The translations under genes and the position numbers were made by a program. Under the pieces are notes generated by a model. That model made no database searches. It saw nothing but the letters and a program-made list of their open reading frames with translations, and had not been told where the DNA came from. Shown one piece after another: positions 34,385-46,600 of a DNA stretch of 64,000 nucleotides. The stretch lies in assembly GCF_037975245.1 (NCBI RefSeq), contig NC_092579.1, positions 7,315,001 to 7,379,000 of the forward strand, in the 5' to 3' direction. The stretch is from Apostichopus japonicus. Lineage: Eukaryota; Echinodermata; Holothuroidea; Aspidochirotida; Stichopodidae. How positions within the stretch are numbered: position 1 is the first letter of the stretch; each line of letters opens with the position of its first letter.

Positions 34385-34487
34385 ATTCCTAAGAGTGACA
34401 ACAGCTTCTTAGGGTAGGTTGGTGGTTAAAATAACAGGACATATTGTGGTTAAATACAATACTGTAGAATGAGTACAATATGTTACA
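34385..34487 (-). repeat. 5' LTR fragment
   Basis: Matches the last 126 bp of the 3' LTR with small deletions (lacking CCCATG and a GCTAAAGGGTGG stretch). Its downstream half was lost with the internal deletion. Confidence 0.8.
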
Positions 34488-34492
34488 ATATG

Positions 34493-35424
34493 CATAAAGA
34501 AAACAACTAGGAACACTTATGAAAAAATCGTATACTTGCTTCGATGCTTGAATGTTATTATTGTTATTTTGGCGTTCCATACTAGTGAAAAATAAGGGCG
34601 CTGTCATAAAAATGTTTCGAGCACCAGCCGTTTACAGTACAGATACGATATGGAATGTTTCCAAGGCCGTATTAGTTAAAGTTGACATTGGCATTTCTTA
34701 TTCTTCAATTACATGTACACCTCTACATAAGGGAGCAGAACATAAGAGGTGATATGTTCTCATAGATACGAGTGTGGACTGTAGATGCTTGCAAATAAAG
34801 GTGATATTTCATTATTTGTTAAAATCCAACAACTTGATATCTAATTGAGTAATGCAAAAAGCAGACCTACACCCGTTACTATAATAATATATAGTCGTGC
34901 CCGTAATGGCCTGAGTTCCGTGTGGAAGTGAGTCTCTCTCGTTGATTTTTGTTAAAAACGGCGTTGTCAACCCGTACTAATTACTTTTCCGCTTCCCCGT
35001 AACCAAGGATTGCAGGACTGGTCTAATTTTAAGTAAGTTTTCATCCTTCACGCATTTTGGCGAACTGCGAATAGTGATTTATGGGCTAGGTTACTTTATT
35101 TTAAGTATTAATCTATAATACATTGCTTTCGATTCTGTAAAGTAGGTGAAGATTTTCAAAATATAATGTTATTGTGCGTTATCCCTGAACATGAACAAAA
35201 CTAGGCATATGCTAGGCTAAGTCCTCGTCTAGGCCTAGCCTATTGACCTAGGCTATCCTTATGTTCGCTTAATTGGTAAAAGGAGGCTACAGTGGCCCGA
35301 TGGATTCCAGTACTACTAGTAATGCAAACTTCCGATCGCTGTGCAAGTTCAGATTAGAGGAGGAGAATGGTTTATTTGTCAGTACTCAGGACTCGAGTAG
35401 CCTAACGATAGGCTAGGTTATACA
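34493..35424. other. Intergenic sequence between Gypsy element and MITE
   Basis: No gene recognised. A candidate untranslated first exon of IQCE could end at the GTAAGTTTT donor-like site near 35032, but nothing else supports it. TAGGCCTAGGC-type words cluster at 35195-35430. Confidence 0.35.
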
Positions 35425-35432
35425 TAGGCTAA

Positions 35433-36042
35433 GGGACAAACTAAAACGAATGACAAGCGAATGACCGAATGACAATTGACTTTGTACAGGGTTAATTATC
35501 ACTTGCGAATGACATCGAATGACAGCGAATGACAACGAATGACAACGAAGGACAGTGTTGAGTGGAGATAGAATGATTAACGGAGTGGAGTTATTGGTTT
35601 TCTGCGCAAAAATGATTTGAGGAAAATCGCATGGTTATAGGGTTTTGGTGTAATTGACGGATAGAAACCACAGGAAAGATTTTGTTTGAGAATGCGCTTG
35701 AGTGCTGTGCTTTTTACCTCTGTAGATTTATATAGCAAGATAACTGAAGCCGTTTCAAGATTATAGTATTGTTAGTTTCTAACAATTAATATCGGAAAAA
35801 TGACGTTAAATTTACTTTTTAAAATCAGACTTACAATTTCGCTTGCTATAAGGTACGTTTTTATCTTGTCCATATTATACTAGATCTAGATACCCACGAA
35901 GTCTGAACTGTGATATCCAGTTGAAGCAAATGTCTGTGCTGTCATTACTGTCATTCGTTTTAGTTAACGCAATTTTTTAGTGTGTACAACATATTGTCAT
36001 TCGTTACGTGTAACGCAATTGTCATTCGTTTTAGTAACACCC
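35433..36042. mobile_element. 610-bp non-autonomous DNA transposon (MITE-like), 8-bp target duplication
   Basis: TAGGCTAA flanks both ends (35425-35432 and 36043-36050). The terminal inverted repeats begin GGG, differ over 4 bp, then share ACTAAAACGAATGACAA (17 bp). The left 120 bp hold at least six direct CGAATGACA words and the right 110 bp hold several in inverse orientation, as expected for subterminal transposase-binding sites. No coding capacity. An 8-bp duplication fits hAT, P or Merlin; the GGG ends do not settle it. Confidence 0.85.
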
Positions 36043-36104
36043 TAGGCTAAGGGCTATAGGCCTAGGCAAGGCTACCCATTAATCACCAGGCTATTGGCAA
36101 TAAT

Positions 36105-36375
36105 CAATAGCTATTACCCGATCAGCGTTTCAGTAAGTATGGTATGCTTGCTAATTTACCAAATCATCAGTTCAATAAGCGTTGTTCTGGTTCTTATTTG
36201 CCGGTGGTCTGTTGAATAAGCAATTCATTGTCGCATTTTTAACCAGATTGTCAGTTAAAAAGGGGGTGGTTATTTACCTGATTGTCTGTTCAATAAGCCA
36301 TGCACTGGTGCTTATTTACCCAATCGCCGCTTAATTAAGGCGTGCTTATTTATCTTATCATAGGTTTTAATAGCC
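36105..36375. repeat. Degenerate tandem repeat, period about 35-45 bp
   Basis: Around six diverged units of the form CTTATTTACC, variable ATCG-rich middle, GTTCAATAAGC. Clear starts at about 36151, 36192, 36237, 36270, 36311 and 36344. Confidence 0.6.
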
Positions 36376-37536
36376 TGATGTAAGTCTTATGTAGCCTACT
36401 GTCAACAAAACTGATTCAGGGGATGAGGTGTACACACCCCTTCCCTTTTCAACGCCCTTCCCCTAACTCTTCCAAAAATTGAAGTAGTTATTTGCCCAAC
36501 CTTGCATATAACCTCAGTGTATAACTTATTTATTGCCTATATATGCCTCATAATGCACTTTTCCACATCTACCTTTTTTATTGGTAGGACCCCATAATCC
36601 CCTACACTGGAGTCTGCCTCAACAACATCCAGTCCATAGCTCCTCCAACTGCTTACAGGTATATTGGACGTGTAAAAGTAAGTGGGCCCAACATTTCGAT
36701 CCTAGCAGGATCTCCTTCAGAGGCTGAATGACAAGTAACACTACAGAAACAACAAGGGACAAAATGCAAGCACAGAATACAGATTACAGAATTATATTGG
36801 ACAAAATATATTTAAATTGCTATGAGTGTACTCTTTGGTCTTCTACTGTATATAATACACTTCACTACTTAAGATTCTATAATGCACCTGAACACGTTTG
36901 ACTGTTTAGATGGTATGCATAGACACAAATTGGTACATCTCTGATTCCATGAGTCTCTCAGCTCAATATGCCAGAGAGCCATGCTTATTCACACGTTGAT
37001 TACTGTGTAAATGGCCAGAACCATATAAAGAAACTGCAAACACTTGCTTGGCTTCTTGCTGTGATCACATTGATACTTTTATCTATATACTATTATACTT
37101 CTTTATATTCAAACATGGAAGGTTGTGTATATTATATCTAGCTTACAATGCTACTACTTACCTAGTTATCCCTATATGTTATAGCCTATAACAAACTGCA
37201 ATAAATTTAATATTTTGCCTATTTTCAAGTAATACTAAGCTTGTCCTATTTATCATTCCAGCAGTCCTGAGTATGAAGCCTAACGTCATGCAAACTTTTG
37301 ACAGTAGACCTAGGCCTAAATTTCAAAATACTATTCAAATTCCATTCAATACTTTTTATTATATTTCTACTTAAGGTTTTTTCTGGGATTTTCATCGCAG
37401 TTGTAACATTATGTTAATCAGAACTCTGACAGCAATGTAGTGCACTTCATGAATTATGCTCTCAGAATAAACATAGTAGATATTTTTGGTTATAGTTTAT
37501 CCTAATGTTAATAAATGTAGCCATCATCTTCAACAG
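36376..37536. other. Sequence upstream of the IQCE start exon
   Basis: No coding exon seen. Contains a dispersed repeat copy at 36665-36800. An acceptor-like TTCAACAG at 37529-37536 suggests that the start-codon exon is preceded by an untranslated exon further upstream, which I cannot place. Confidence 0.4.
36665..36800 (-). repeat. Dispersed repeat with GATCC hairpin, copy 1 (Penelope-like terminus?)
   Basis: Shares a GTGTAAAAGTAAGT, TTTCGATCCTAGCAG, GAGGCTGAATGACAAGTAAC and CACAGAATACAGA series with 59705-59810. On the minus strand it reads CTGAAGGA, a GATCC/GGATC hairpin, then GAAA, a hammerhead-ribozyme-like layout with one extra base. Confidence 0.5.
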
Positions 37537-37616
37537 GTTATTGAACGGTGAGCATAATGACAGAAGAAGATTAGAACCCCATATTCTTCATTCATCGGCA
37601 AAGAAACTGGTATTGC

Positions 37617-37643
37617 ATGATGCCTACTTTACAGGAGTTTGAG
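37617..37643 (+). CDS. IQCE: IQCE coding exon 1 (start)
   Basis: ATGATG opens MMPTLQEFE. An in-frame stop at 37572-37574 fixes the start inside this exon. It ends in phase 0 at GAG/GTAAAT. The exon probably begins at 37537 after a TTCAACAG acceptor. Least certain exon because it is so short. Confidence 0.6.
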
Positions 37644-40600
37644 GTAAATGTTTGATCCTTGTATCATATTTTTTTCAATTACCATTGCAATAAAATGTAT
37701 CAACCCTTCTCAATCTTTCCCCTGATATATCGTCTTCTACGTATTACAATACTCTTAACATTGTTTATTCTATGTTACGTGGGAGGCGTTTAGGGCAAAA
37801 AAATTCTTTGTATATCATGGCGCTCCATTCAGTGTAATAATGCTCCCTGTGTCCCAAGGGGCACTTCAGTTTTAATATTCTGCTCCCATATTTCTGGCTA
37901 CTTCCCTGGTTTCAGCATATGCCGATTTCTTGGATTTTAAAGATTTTCTATGTAGAACCGAACGTACTGTGTAAGACTGTTGAGATACAGCAGTTACTTG
38001 GTATTCATTCCAAAATTTTCTTCACAGGACTTTTCGGACAATTCTTATCAGTCCGATTTATCAGATAATGATGTAGAGCTGCCTCAGACACCAAGTGGAG
38101 CATCTCGCAATGGTACTCGAGCCAAACGAGGGAAGGCAGTCAAGAAACCTCGTAAGTTTAGCGGCATTTGGGGCTTCAAGAAAGCAATGTCTCAGAAACA
38201 GATCTGTCAGGAGACAGCAGCCAGTGCACAGCTCACACAGAACTCAAATCCACTGGCTAGTGCACAGTTCACACAGAACTCAGATCCACTGGCCAGTGCA
38301 CAGTTCACTCTGGACCCAGATCCACTGGCCAAAGCACAGTTCACACAACTCAGATCCACTGGCCGGTGCACAGTTCAAACAGAACTCAGATCCACTGGCC
38401 AGAACACAGTTCACGCAGGACCCAGATCCACTGGCCAAAGCACAGTTCACACAGAACTCAGATCCACTGGCCGGTGCACAGTTCACACAGAACTCAGATC
38501 CACTGGCCAGCGTACAGTTTACACAAAAGTCAGATCCACTGGCCAGTGCGCAGTTCACACTAAACTCAGATCCACTGGCCCGTTCACAGTTCACAAAAAA
38601 CTGGATAGGAATACTGATTACACTAACGGGGCACCCACTCATTTATGAAACGGGACATTTTCAAGGAGTTTCACAAAGCTACAGTAGGTGGTGGATGCGA
38701 GGATACTTTAATCTGTAGGGGTTAGGTGCTTCATTATATGACTTGATGTGTTGATGTGAGAAGAGTTTGCATTAAGAAATTGCAGGGAAGCAAACTGTGT
38801 GAACAAATTTTAGCAATTGTTTGTTAGCTAAGTACTGTAAGTTTGTGAGGTAATTTTGTTGGCAATTTAGTTATACACATAGGATTTTGGTTTTGTGATG
38901 TTTTATACTAAATTCCGTTTTCATAGCGTCGCCGTACCATAACAAATCAGCAAGCAAGCAGGGTCGAAACCGGACTCCATCTGCGAGTAAGAAAAATCCT
39001 CGAGAAGTTTGGCTTGAAAATCTCAGGGCTGGAGGAAATGGCTGTAAGTCATTCTTTTGTTTTCTTAATTGATCAGTAGATCATGTAGATATGAACTTTA
39101 ACTTTTCTTTTGAAAATTTCATAATCTGCCCATTTCACAATTGCCTACTATCCATCTTATAGGTTTATGACTGCCCTCAATATTTGATAGCTTGTAGAGT
39201 TGCAAATGACGGAATTAATATAGGACCCCTTGATCATTAAACCATTTTGTTTAGGTTTCTTAATGATGAGTCAAGATAAAGTTGAAATTAAACTTGACTG
39301 AAGATAAGTATTTACTCCTTAATGCTTTGAAGATTTTTAGTCTCTACTTTCTTAAATTGTCATAAAATCCATATCTTCAACTTTATGAATAGCACTTGGG
39401 GAACAGTAGTTTATGTTGACATGTTTTCTTAATACCTTCACGAGGTACATGTGGGCTCTAAATAACAAGTCCAAATATTATCTATCCTACAGAGAGTTTG
39501 GGTATTATTCACAGCATCAAACCCCCTATGTTTTACTCCTTTTTGTGTAAACTTTTTGTGTTTTGACCTTTTAGCCTAACATTCTAATGGCATCTAATTT
39601 TGAAATCTCTGGAACTGTATGCTTCTAATAGTTTATAGTTTAGTACACTTTACCAGCTTATTTTAAAGGCTTATTTTATATCTCTCAAGTGATGGCAGAA
39701 AAGCTATTTTTTTGATACTCTTCAAACCATAATTCTACCATACCTTTATTTGACATCTGTAATTTGACCAATGTTTTTTCTTTGGTTTTTGCATTCTCTT
39801 CCATTGTTACTAGCAGGATGACATTTCCATTTATAGTAAAAAAAATAAAAAATACCCAGTCTGAAATCAAACATGATGGTATTAAACCAACTTTACTTTG
39901 CACAGAACCTCAAAAGACAATCCAGTTAGCACAACGGGATAGCCCCTGCCCCTAGTAAAGTTATGCTGGAATTTAGGCTCCCTCGTTCCTACTTTCTATT
40001 TCCTTCGTAGAGCTCAACTGTCTCATGTCCGAATTAAATAGGAAAGGGTCAGAATGACTGACTGTATCTGCCATCACACCTAGGTCTCAGCATTTTCAGT
40101 TTCTTAAACAAGTGGGGAAAAGTTATTACGAGCCTTTAAATTTTGGTCAATAATCTGTGGTGAAAAATGTTATCAAATGTATCCCGCTCTAATAAATATG
40201 GGACCAATAGAGAATGCCCGTCCAGATAAAAAATATTACACTTTTAAACTTTGCTTTTAATAGCAAGCATTCATGGATAGCTTATTTTGTTTCAGTGACT
40301 GGGGCTTCTAAAAGCAGTAACTACATGGGGACGGTAAACAGAAGTTTCAAGCCAGGCAACTTTGATAGTAGTAGTGACTACCTGAAGGAGACTGTCCTGG
40401 GTATGCCTCCAAAGCGGAGGAGTCGAGGGAACACCATTGAAGGTAGGTGTCCGTTAGCTGGTCCTTCCTTATATCCTCATGTTCTCCCCGTTTCTATACA
40501 CCATTCTGTCGATAGCAACACGCGAGGCAATTTTTCGTCAGTTGTTGAAATGTGCTTAAGGAAACAAGTCTTTGTTGCCCTTAAAGTAAACTTCCTTCCT

Positions 40601-43600
40601 ATTAATTAGGTAGTGTGCTAATATTTTATCAATATTTTGAGAATGTATGTTCGCCCTTTAAGGTCATCCAAGGACTTCCAAATTTTGCGGCCTGATAAAA
40701 CTTGCTTTATAAAGCACTTTGAAAGTTAATTTTTGTGGAGGTTATCTAACCCAATATATATTATGATCAGTGTTGATATCTCAGTACAGGCAAAGGCTTT
40801 GACGATGAATATAGATTGCTTGTGGACATTTGAGCATTAGGTATTAGCATTTGACTTTCTAGCATATTTTTCATTGTCTCTAGCTACAGTTGTTAAATGT
40901 GCTGGTAAAATTATTAGGAAAAGTCGGCCGTCAGTGGCCTCGGTCTACAAGAATTGTGTACGAGACAAGCTGCTGTCCATGTGGAAAGATCACAGTCACC
41001 CATTGCATAATCATCAAACCAGCGGTATCATTACTCGTAGCAGTAGATTGAGGTCGCTGACGTCACACACAAATAGACATCGTTCTTCGTTTATAGGCAC
41101 TGCCATTAGTGTTCACAACAAGGACTTTCACTAGGTAGGGGTGGCTGTTCCACTTAGTTGCGCTGTTGGAGCCAGTTAGTGCATTTTTTGTATAGACTGC
41201 ATATAACTGTTGTATATTATCAATGTTCTTTGTATTTTGTATCATTAGTATTGCTCACCTCAGATATGTAATTTCCTTCTGGGATTCAATAAAGTTGATT
41301 TACTTACTTACTTACTAAGCCATTACTAGAGTCACCCTTCACAGTACTGAGCCCTTAATGACAGTGTTGTAACAAGACACAACTGGGAGTCACCATGGAG
41401 TAAAATGCTGTAAATCTTTTCCCCATGGATTTAGGAGCTGACCTTACTGGCATCCATTGAGTGACTAGACCAGGCTTTAAAATATGCATGACGCTGAAAT
41501 GTAACGGTATCTCTCATAAACGAGCAGTACTCCTTGGTTAAGAAATAAAAGATGTTGAGCCATTTTGTTGCATAATTCAGAGTAGTTTTCTACCATCCCT
41601 TTCTCCTCACACTTTAAAAAGGTGTAACGGTGGGAAGAAATCAGAAAGGAGTTCCTACTTACAAACCTCCAGAGGACATGTATGATGATATCTTAGACTT
41701 AAAAAAGGTAGGATGTGTTTTTTATATTTTTTTTTTGATAGTCTTCTATATATCTAAAGTGATGGTATTACTCAAGCCTGCAAAGTGTAGCAGCTGTTTA
41801 CAGATCTCTACTAGAACTAGTCAACCTGGGTGCAAATGCAATCATATTCACTCCTTGTTTAATTGTTGGTGGGGGCTTCAAACAGTTATTGTTAAGCAGT
41901 TAAAGTTGGTACCTAAAAGAGGTGCATTCAGCTGTTACTTATCTTAATAACAACCTTAAAGTTGAGTTTTGTATATATGTGCAATGTAGGCTAGGCACAT
42001 CTATTGTAAAAGTCATTTAACTCTAATGTTGAACATGTAAACACCGAGCTGGCCAAGATAAACTGATTTTCTTTTGTTTATACATCTGCTTTAATACTAT
42101 TAAAGTGTTTTTAGCTAGCAATTGTTCTTTTTCAGGGGGGGGGAAGGGGGGATATAACCAGCTGCATTAAGATAATTATTTTGAATTCAGTCAATGTAAG
42201 TTTTTTAATTTTAATTTGTTAAATTTTAATAACCTGTGTTGTGGACGGTGCCATTTTTCCTATTCTGCCAAATCCAAAAGAACTACTGATTGTGATGACT
42301 GTTATCAAGTGTTTTTACTTCTGAATTACAATCTTCTTCTTTATAATTCAACAGCAAGTGAACGCCTTATCTAGTGAAAATGATAGATTGAAAGCCAGGA
42401 ATCGCAGGCTGGAAGATGAGCACATCAAGAAAGAAAAACAGATTGAACAACTGCTGGATCCCACTCAGGTAAAAAATAATCTACTCAGTCATCTCTCTGA
42501 TATTAATTATTCAGATGACATTCTGTATTAAGTAAATCTATCTACCCATTCATTAACAAACCTTAGTCTGATCTGACTGAGGTAATCCACCCAGCCATGT
42601 ACCACCTAGTCAGTACCCACACAGGTAAACCTAACCTTAGACTACCCATTCCCTTGAGGGGACACAAACTCAATCATTCATCTTTAGCTTGCTAAGCTGA
42701 CAGATTCTTGTGAAGATCAACTTGCCCAAACAACTAAGAAAAATCCTTGCTCAGGTTTGGAAATATCCTAGTTTAAATAATTGTGTCTGGGAGCTGGCAC
42801 TTGATCAAGTCTTCAGCCTGGTGTGTGAGGGAACATTAAATTGGTGATATCGTCCAAACCAAGTAATATTTTTCTTAGCTGTTTGGGAAAAGAAACATCC
42901 CCTCTAAGTTATGCCTAGCTATATGAAATCCAGGCTAGTAATGTAAATAGTATTTATCAAAGTTATTTATCTGAAGTTGATCCCTTAGCAAAATTGATAA
43001 AAAATATGTGAATCTTTAGTCGAAAACTACGTCCTCATAGCATTTTGTGTCTAGCGAAGATATGAGATTTTCAGATTTTTGTGATATTTTGTTATTGCAT
43101 CTGGCAACAGCAGAATGGATGATGTCATCAGGGCACTTCAGCTGAAAGACAGCTAAACAAACATTCCAAATGTATCAGGGTTCAAGTATCTATCATGAAG
43201 ATTAAAATAGCCTAGAGTAAGTAATGTTCTTGAAAAGCATTTGCCCAGATGACATTACATACCCCTACTGAATAACAAACTTCTTGGAGTAGTCAATGTT
43301 TAGCCAGTCAAAATTCAATCAACCCATATCTTGAGTTACGGACAAGATACACAGGTTTTCAACTAGCAGTATGGAAAAATGTTCTCTTCCATAAATATTA
43401 AAGCGGCATAAATATTAAAGCGTCACCAGAAAATCTTTTCTAGAGTGAAAAGTGTTTGTGAAACAGATAATAACTAGAAAGACTCACATCAGTGCCTAAG
43501 ACTTTTTTTAATTTTGCATCTTTCACAGGGAGATCTGAGATTAACGTTGAGCAGTAGACAGCCTGATGCTGCAGCTGTGAGTGTTAAGCAGTATAATATT

Positions 43601-46600
43601 CATTTCTTCTTAACATTTATATCTGTTTTACAAAGCGGCTCTTTAAACAACAACAAAACTTTCTTGAAGAATTCATTTTCAAGACTTGAGTATCTATTGT
43701 AAGTCTTGTAAGATTTGTTGCCAGATAATTTTATTGGTCAGTTTGAGGGGGTTGGGAGTGGGAATGGACTCTTGTAGAGGCTCTCACAAAAGTTATTATT
43801 TATATCATGAATACATTTGACTACATACATGAAGCATCACCCACCCCCCCACCCCCTCCTCTCCTTTGTTTCCCTACTGGCCATGTTATCAATTGTTGGC
43901 ACCATTTGTAATATTCAGGTACAAAATGTGTATTCTCCCTCATTGTTACTTCATCTGCATAAGTTTCTAGATTTAGTGAAACATTACAAGTAAAACGTCA
44001 GTGATTTCATTTTTGGTTACGATGCCAAAGGCTCAGTGACCTTTACAATCGTGCTGGTGTGTGAGATTAACCATGATGTGTAGATGTGTCCTATTGTTTG
44101 TGGTTCCCATCTCGTGAATATTAATCAGTGGGCGGGGCTTAACATAAAAATTCTTAAAATGTCACATATCTCTCCAACAGTATGTTCGATTTCGTTCATA
44201 CTTGGTGTGGTGATGTAACTTTGTAGTAAGTACATGCTCTTTGCAAAAACAATTTTGACATCATTAATATTCATGAGTTGGTGGGACTTAATGGGAAATA
44301 GTCAAGAACAGCTTGTAAACACGATATCTCATCAACCACGAGTTGAATCAATGTCATACTTGGTAGATAGATGCCCCATGATTGAAATTGGTAGAGGTGT
44401 CTAAGTCTGAAAACCTTTTAAACATGATAACTCAAAAATGAAAGCTACAATAAACATGTCATTTCTCCAAGGGTACGATTTCTTTTGGTGAACATAGTTT
44501 GGTCAAATTCAAATAACAGAACATTTCCTTTATTCATACAATATTTGTTTCTACAGTGTATTTCACATAGGAATTGGTATAAAAAAATTTATACTGTAAA
44601 CTGATTACCAGTGAATTAAATGGTTGATGCTTTGTCAACATGATAACTGGTTCCTGATACCTTCTTTATACTGTAACTCCATTAGTCAAAATATTAATCC
44701 TCTTCATTTTGGTGTGCACAAGTTCATGTATATTAACATGTATGGCCTACCAAACTATGAATATGTAAAGGCATCGTAACCACTAAACGTATTCATTTTC
44801 TGGGCTTTTATTGTTTACCGTTTGCAGAAAATGTCCAGTTTGAAACAGAAGAATTTGAAGTTAGAGATGGCACTCAAGGACAAGGAATCCGAACTCACGT
44901 AAGTGTTACACCACAGTAGAATCGCTCTCATCGCTGTGTGGTAGTATATATATCAGGGAATAATTTAATATTCCATTTTCAATTTAATATTAAATATTCA
45001 GTTTTTGTGTAGCAGCTTTAAAAGGCTCTGATCTTTGTAAAATATGAAATACAACTGGTTCCTGTGTCAAAAACTGCTATGCATCTTTGCACTTATGTAG
45101 CAAATTTGCCCATTTTACGTAGCATTCTGCAATTCAATACCGGATAAATGATTCTCTGTATCTTCTTGATGGATTGGGGAGTGCCACTAATCTTTTAAAT
45201 TTAGCAAATGCCACTGCCATGCAGAGCTTAAGGGAAGGAGTGGCATGGTATACTATGTCCTTTATATATATTTCATGTTGATACTTCTTATTGTATTTCA
45301 TGTATCCAGAATAATTGGGATTATTTTGTTACACAAGATCAATTTGATTCTTTACAGGAAGTTACAAGGAGATTTGAAAAGCACCAAAATAGAGGAGATG
45401 AAAGTAGCGATGGAGTCCTTTTATTCCGAGGTAAGAGTCAGGCTTTTAATAACAACATTTATGGTCATTATCCCTTTTATTTGGTTTAAGGCTATGACCA
45501 AGTTTGTCGGAAATTGAATGAATGGCAGAATTTTTGTTTGGTAAGACATCTTAAATCTTCACTGAATACATCATTTATTCATTATTAAGGGTCTGTGGAT
45601 GTAGTCTGTGACAAACGATACTTATGGTGGAATGTCAAGTTTTGAAACATTGAAGCAACATAACCTATTCTGCCCCAATTGCTATATGCAAATGTAGGAT
45701 AGGCCTTGCTTATTTGGTACATCTGGCAAAAACACAGTTTGGTATTTTTTGTTAAAAAAGTTGTGAAGTAATTAATGTGTTCAAATAATGGTATGACTAT
45801 GTGATCAAGTTGCTATTTGCTGCTATAGGTTAATTAATGATTTAGACATGTTTGATGTATGTATTTATTTATTTGTTTGATAATTTCTGTTATTAACTAC
45901 ATTCATACTAGAAAAGATAGACGTGCAAGAAACGTATTTGGTAGAAACTGTTTTGTTTATGTCTTCACATTTCATTTTTTTTTAAACTCGTGGTAAGGGT
46001 TTTCATTTGCTTATAAACACTTTCTTCTCATTTACTCTATAGGTTCAAAGATTAAGACACCAGTTAAGTACCAATGGTGCTGGATCTATGACAAGGTTAG
46101 TAATTTTTTTTTCCAGTTTTGTCAGCTTTTTGTTTAAACTTTACTTTGATAATAGTTTGTGGGTGTTATTTGAAGAAGGTACAAAAGTTCCACAAATCTG
46201 TTTTTTGTAGGAGTTTTGGGAGCCATCCTAGCCAGGCTTGATTGTACCATCATCCTGTCGGCAAGACTATTTGCTTGATTATTAACTATTTGCTTGAGGA
46301 TAACTTTAGGTCAGACAATTAGTCTGGAGAATTATTCAATTTATTTTTGTTTTTTCAATTTTTCAATAAAGTTACCTGTGCAATATGTCAAATGTCTGGA
46401 ATCCACTTTCTTAGATAAACTTGATGATGGCAATGTCGTGCTTCATCCAAGTCTTAAACTTTAAAATTTTGAATACCAATCCATTGTTGTAGTAAAGTGT
46501 ACTAACTGTACCATAAAATTCAGTTCATTTAAAGGAATAACGAAGGGAGGGATCCAAGACAATTTATATTATTCAGTAACCTCAAAACTATCTAATATTC

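Larger units (their letters stand above)
32216..34487 (-). mobile_element. Internally deleted Ty3/Gypsy LTR retrotransposon
   Basis: The whole insertion is 2,272 bp and flanked by the 5-bp target duplication ATATG (32211-32215 and 34488-34492). The ends read TGTAATA and TGTTACA. Minus-strand order: partial 5' LTR, RNase H, integrase, Gypsy-type C-terminal tail, polypurine tract, complete 3' LTR. The primer-binding site, gag, protease and most of reverse transcriptase are missing, so it cannot be autonomous. The deletion joins the LTR to RNase H at CCTAAGAG. Confidence 0.88.

Noticed and set aside
38095-38718. Minisatellite frames as a real repeat protein
   Set aside because: A consensus donor lies before the repeat, a 34-bp unit breaks the frame, and the next IQCE exon joins in phase without it. 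Kept as a finding only.
45245-45517. 90-codon membrane-like frame
   Set aside because: It is intron sequence fused by chance to IQCE exon 9, which has proper splice sites at 45358 and 45430.
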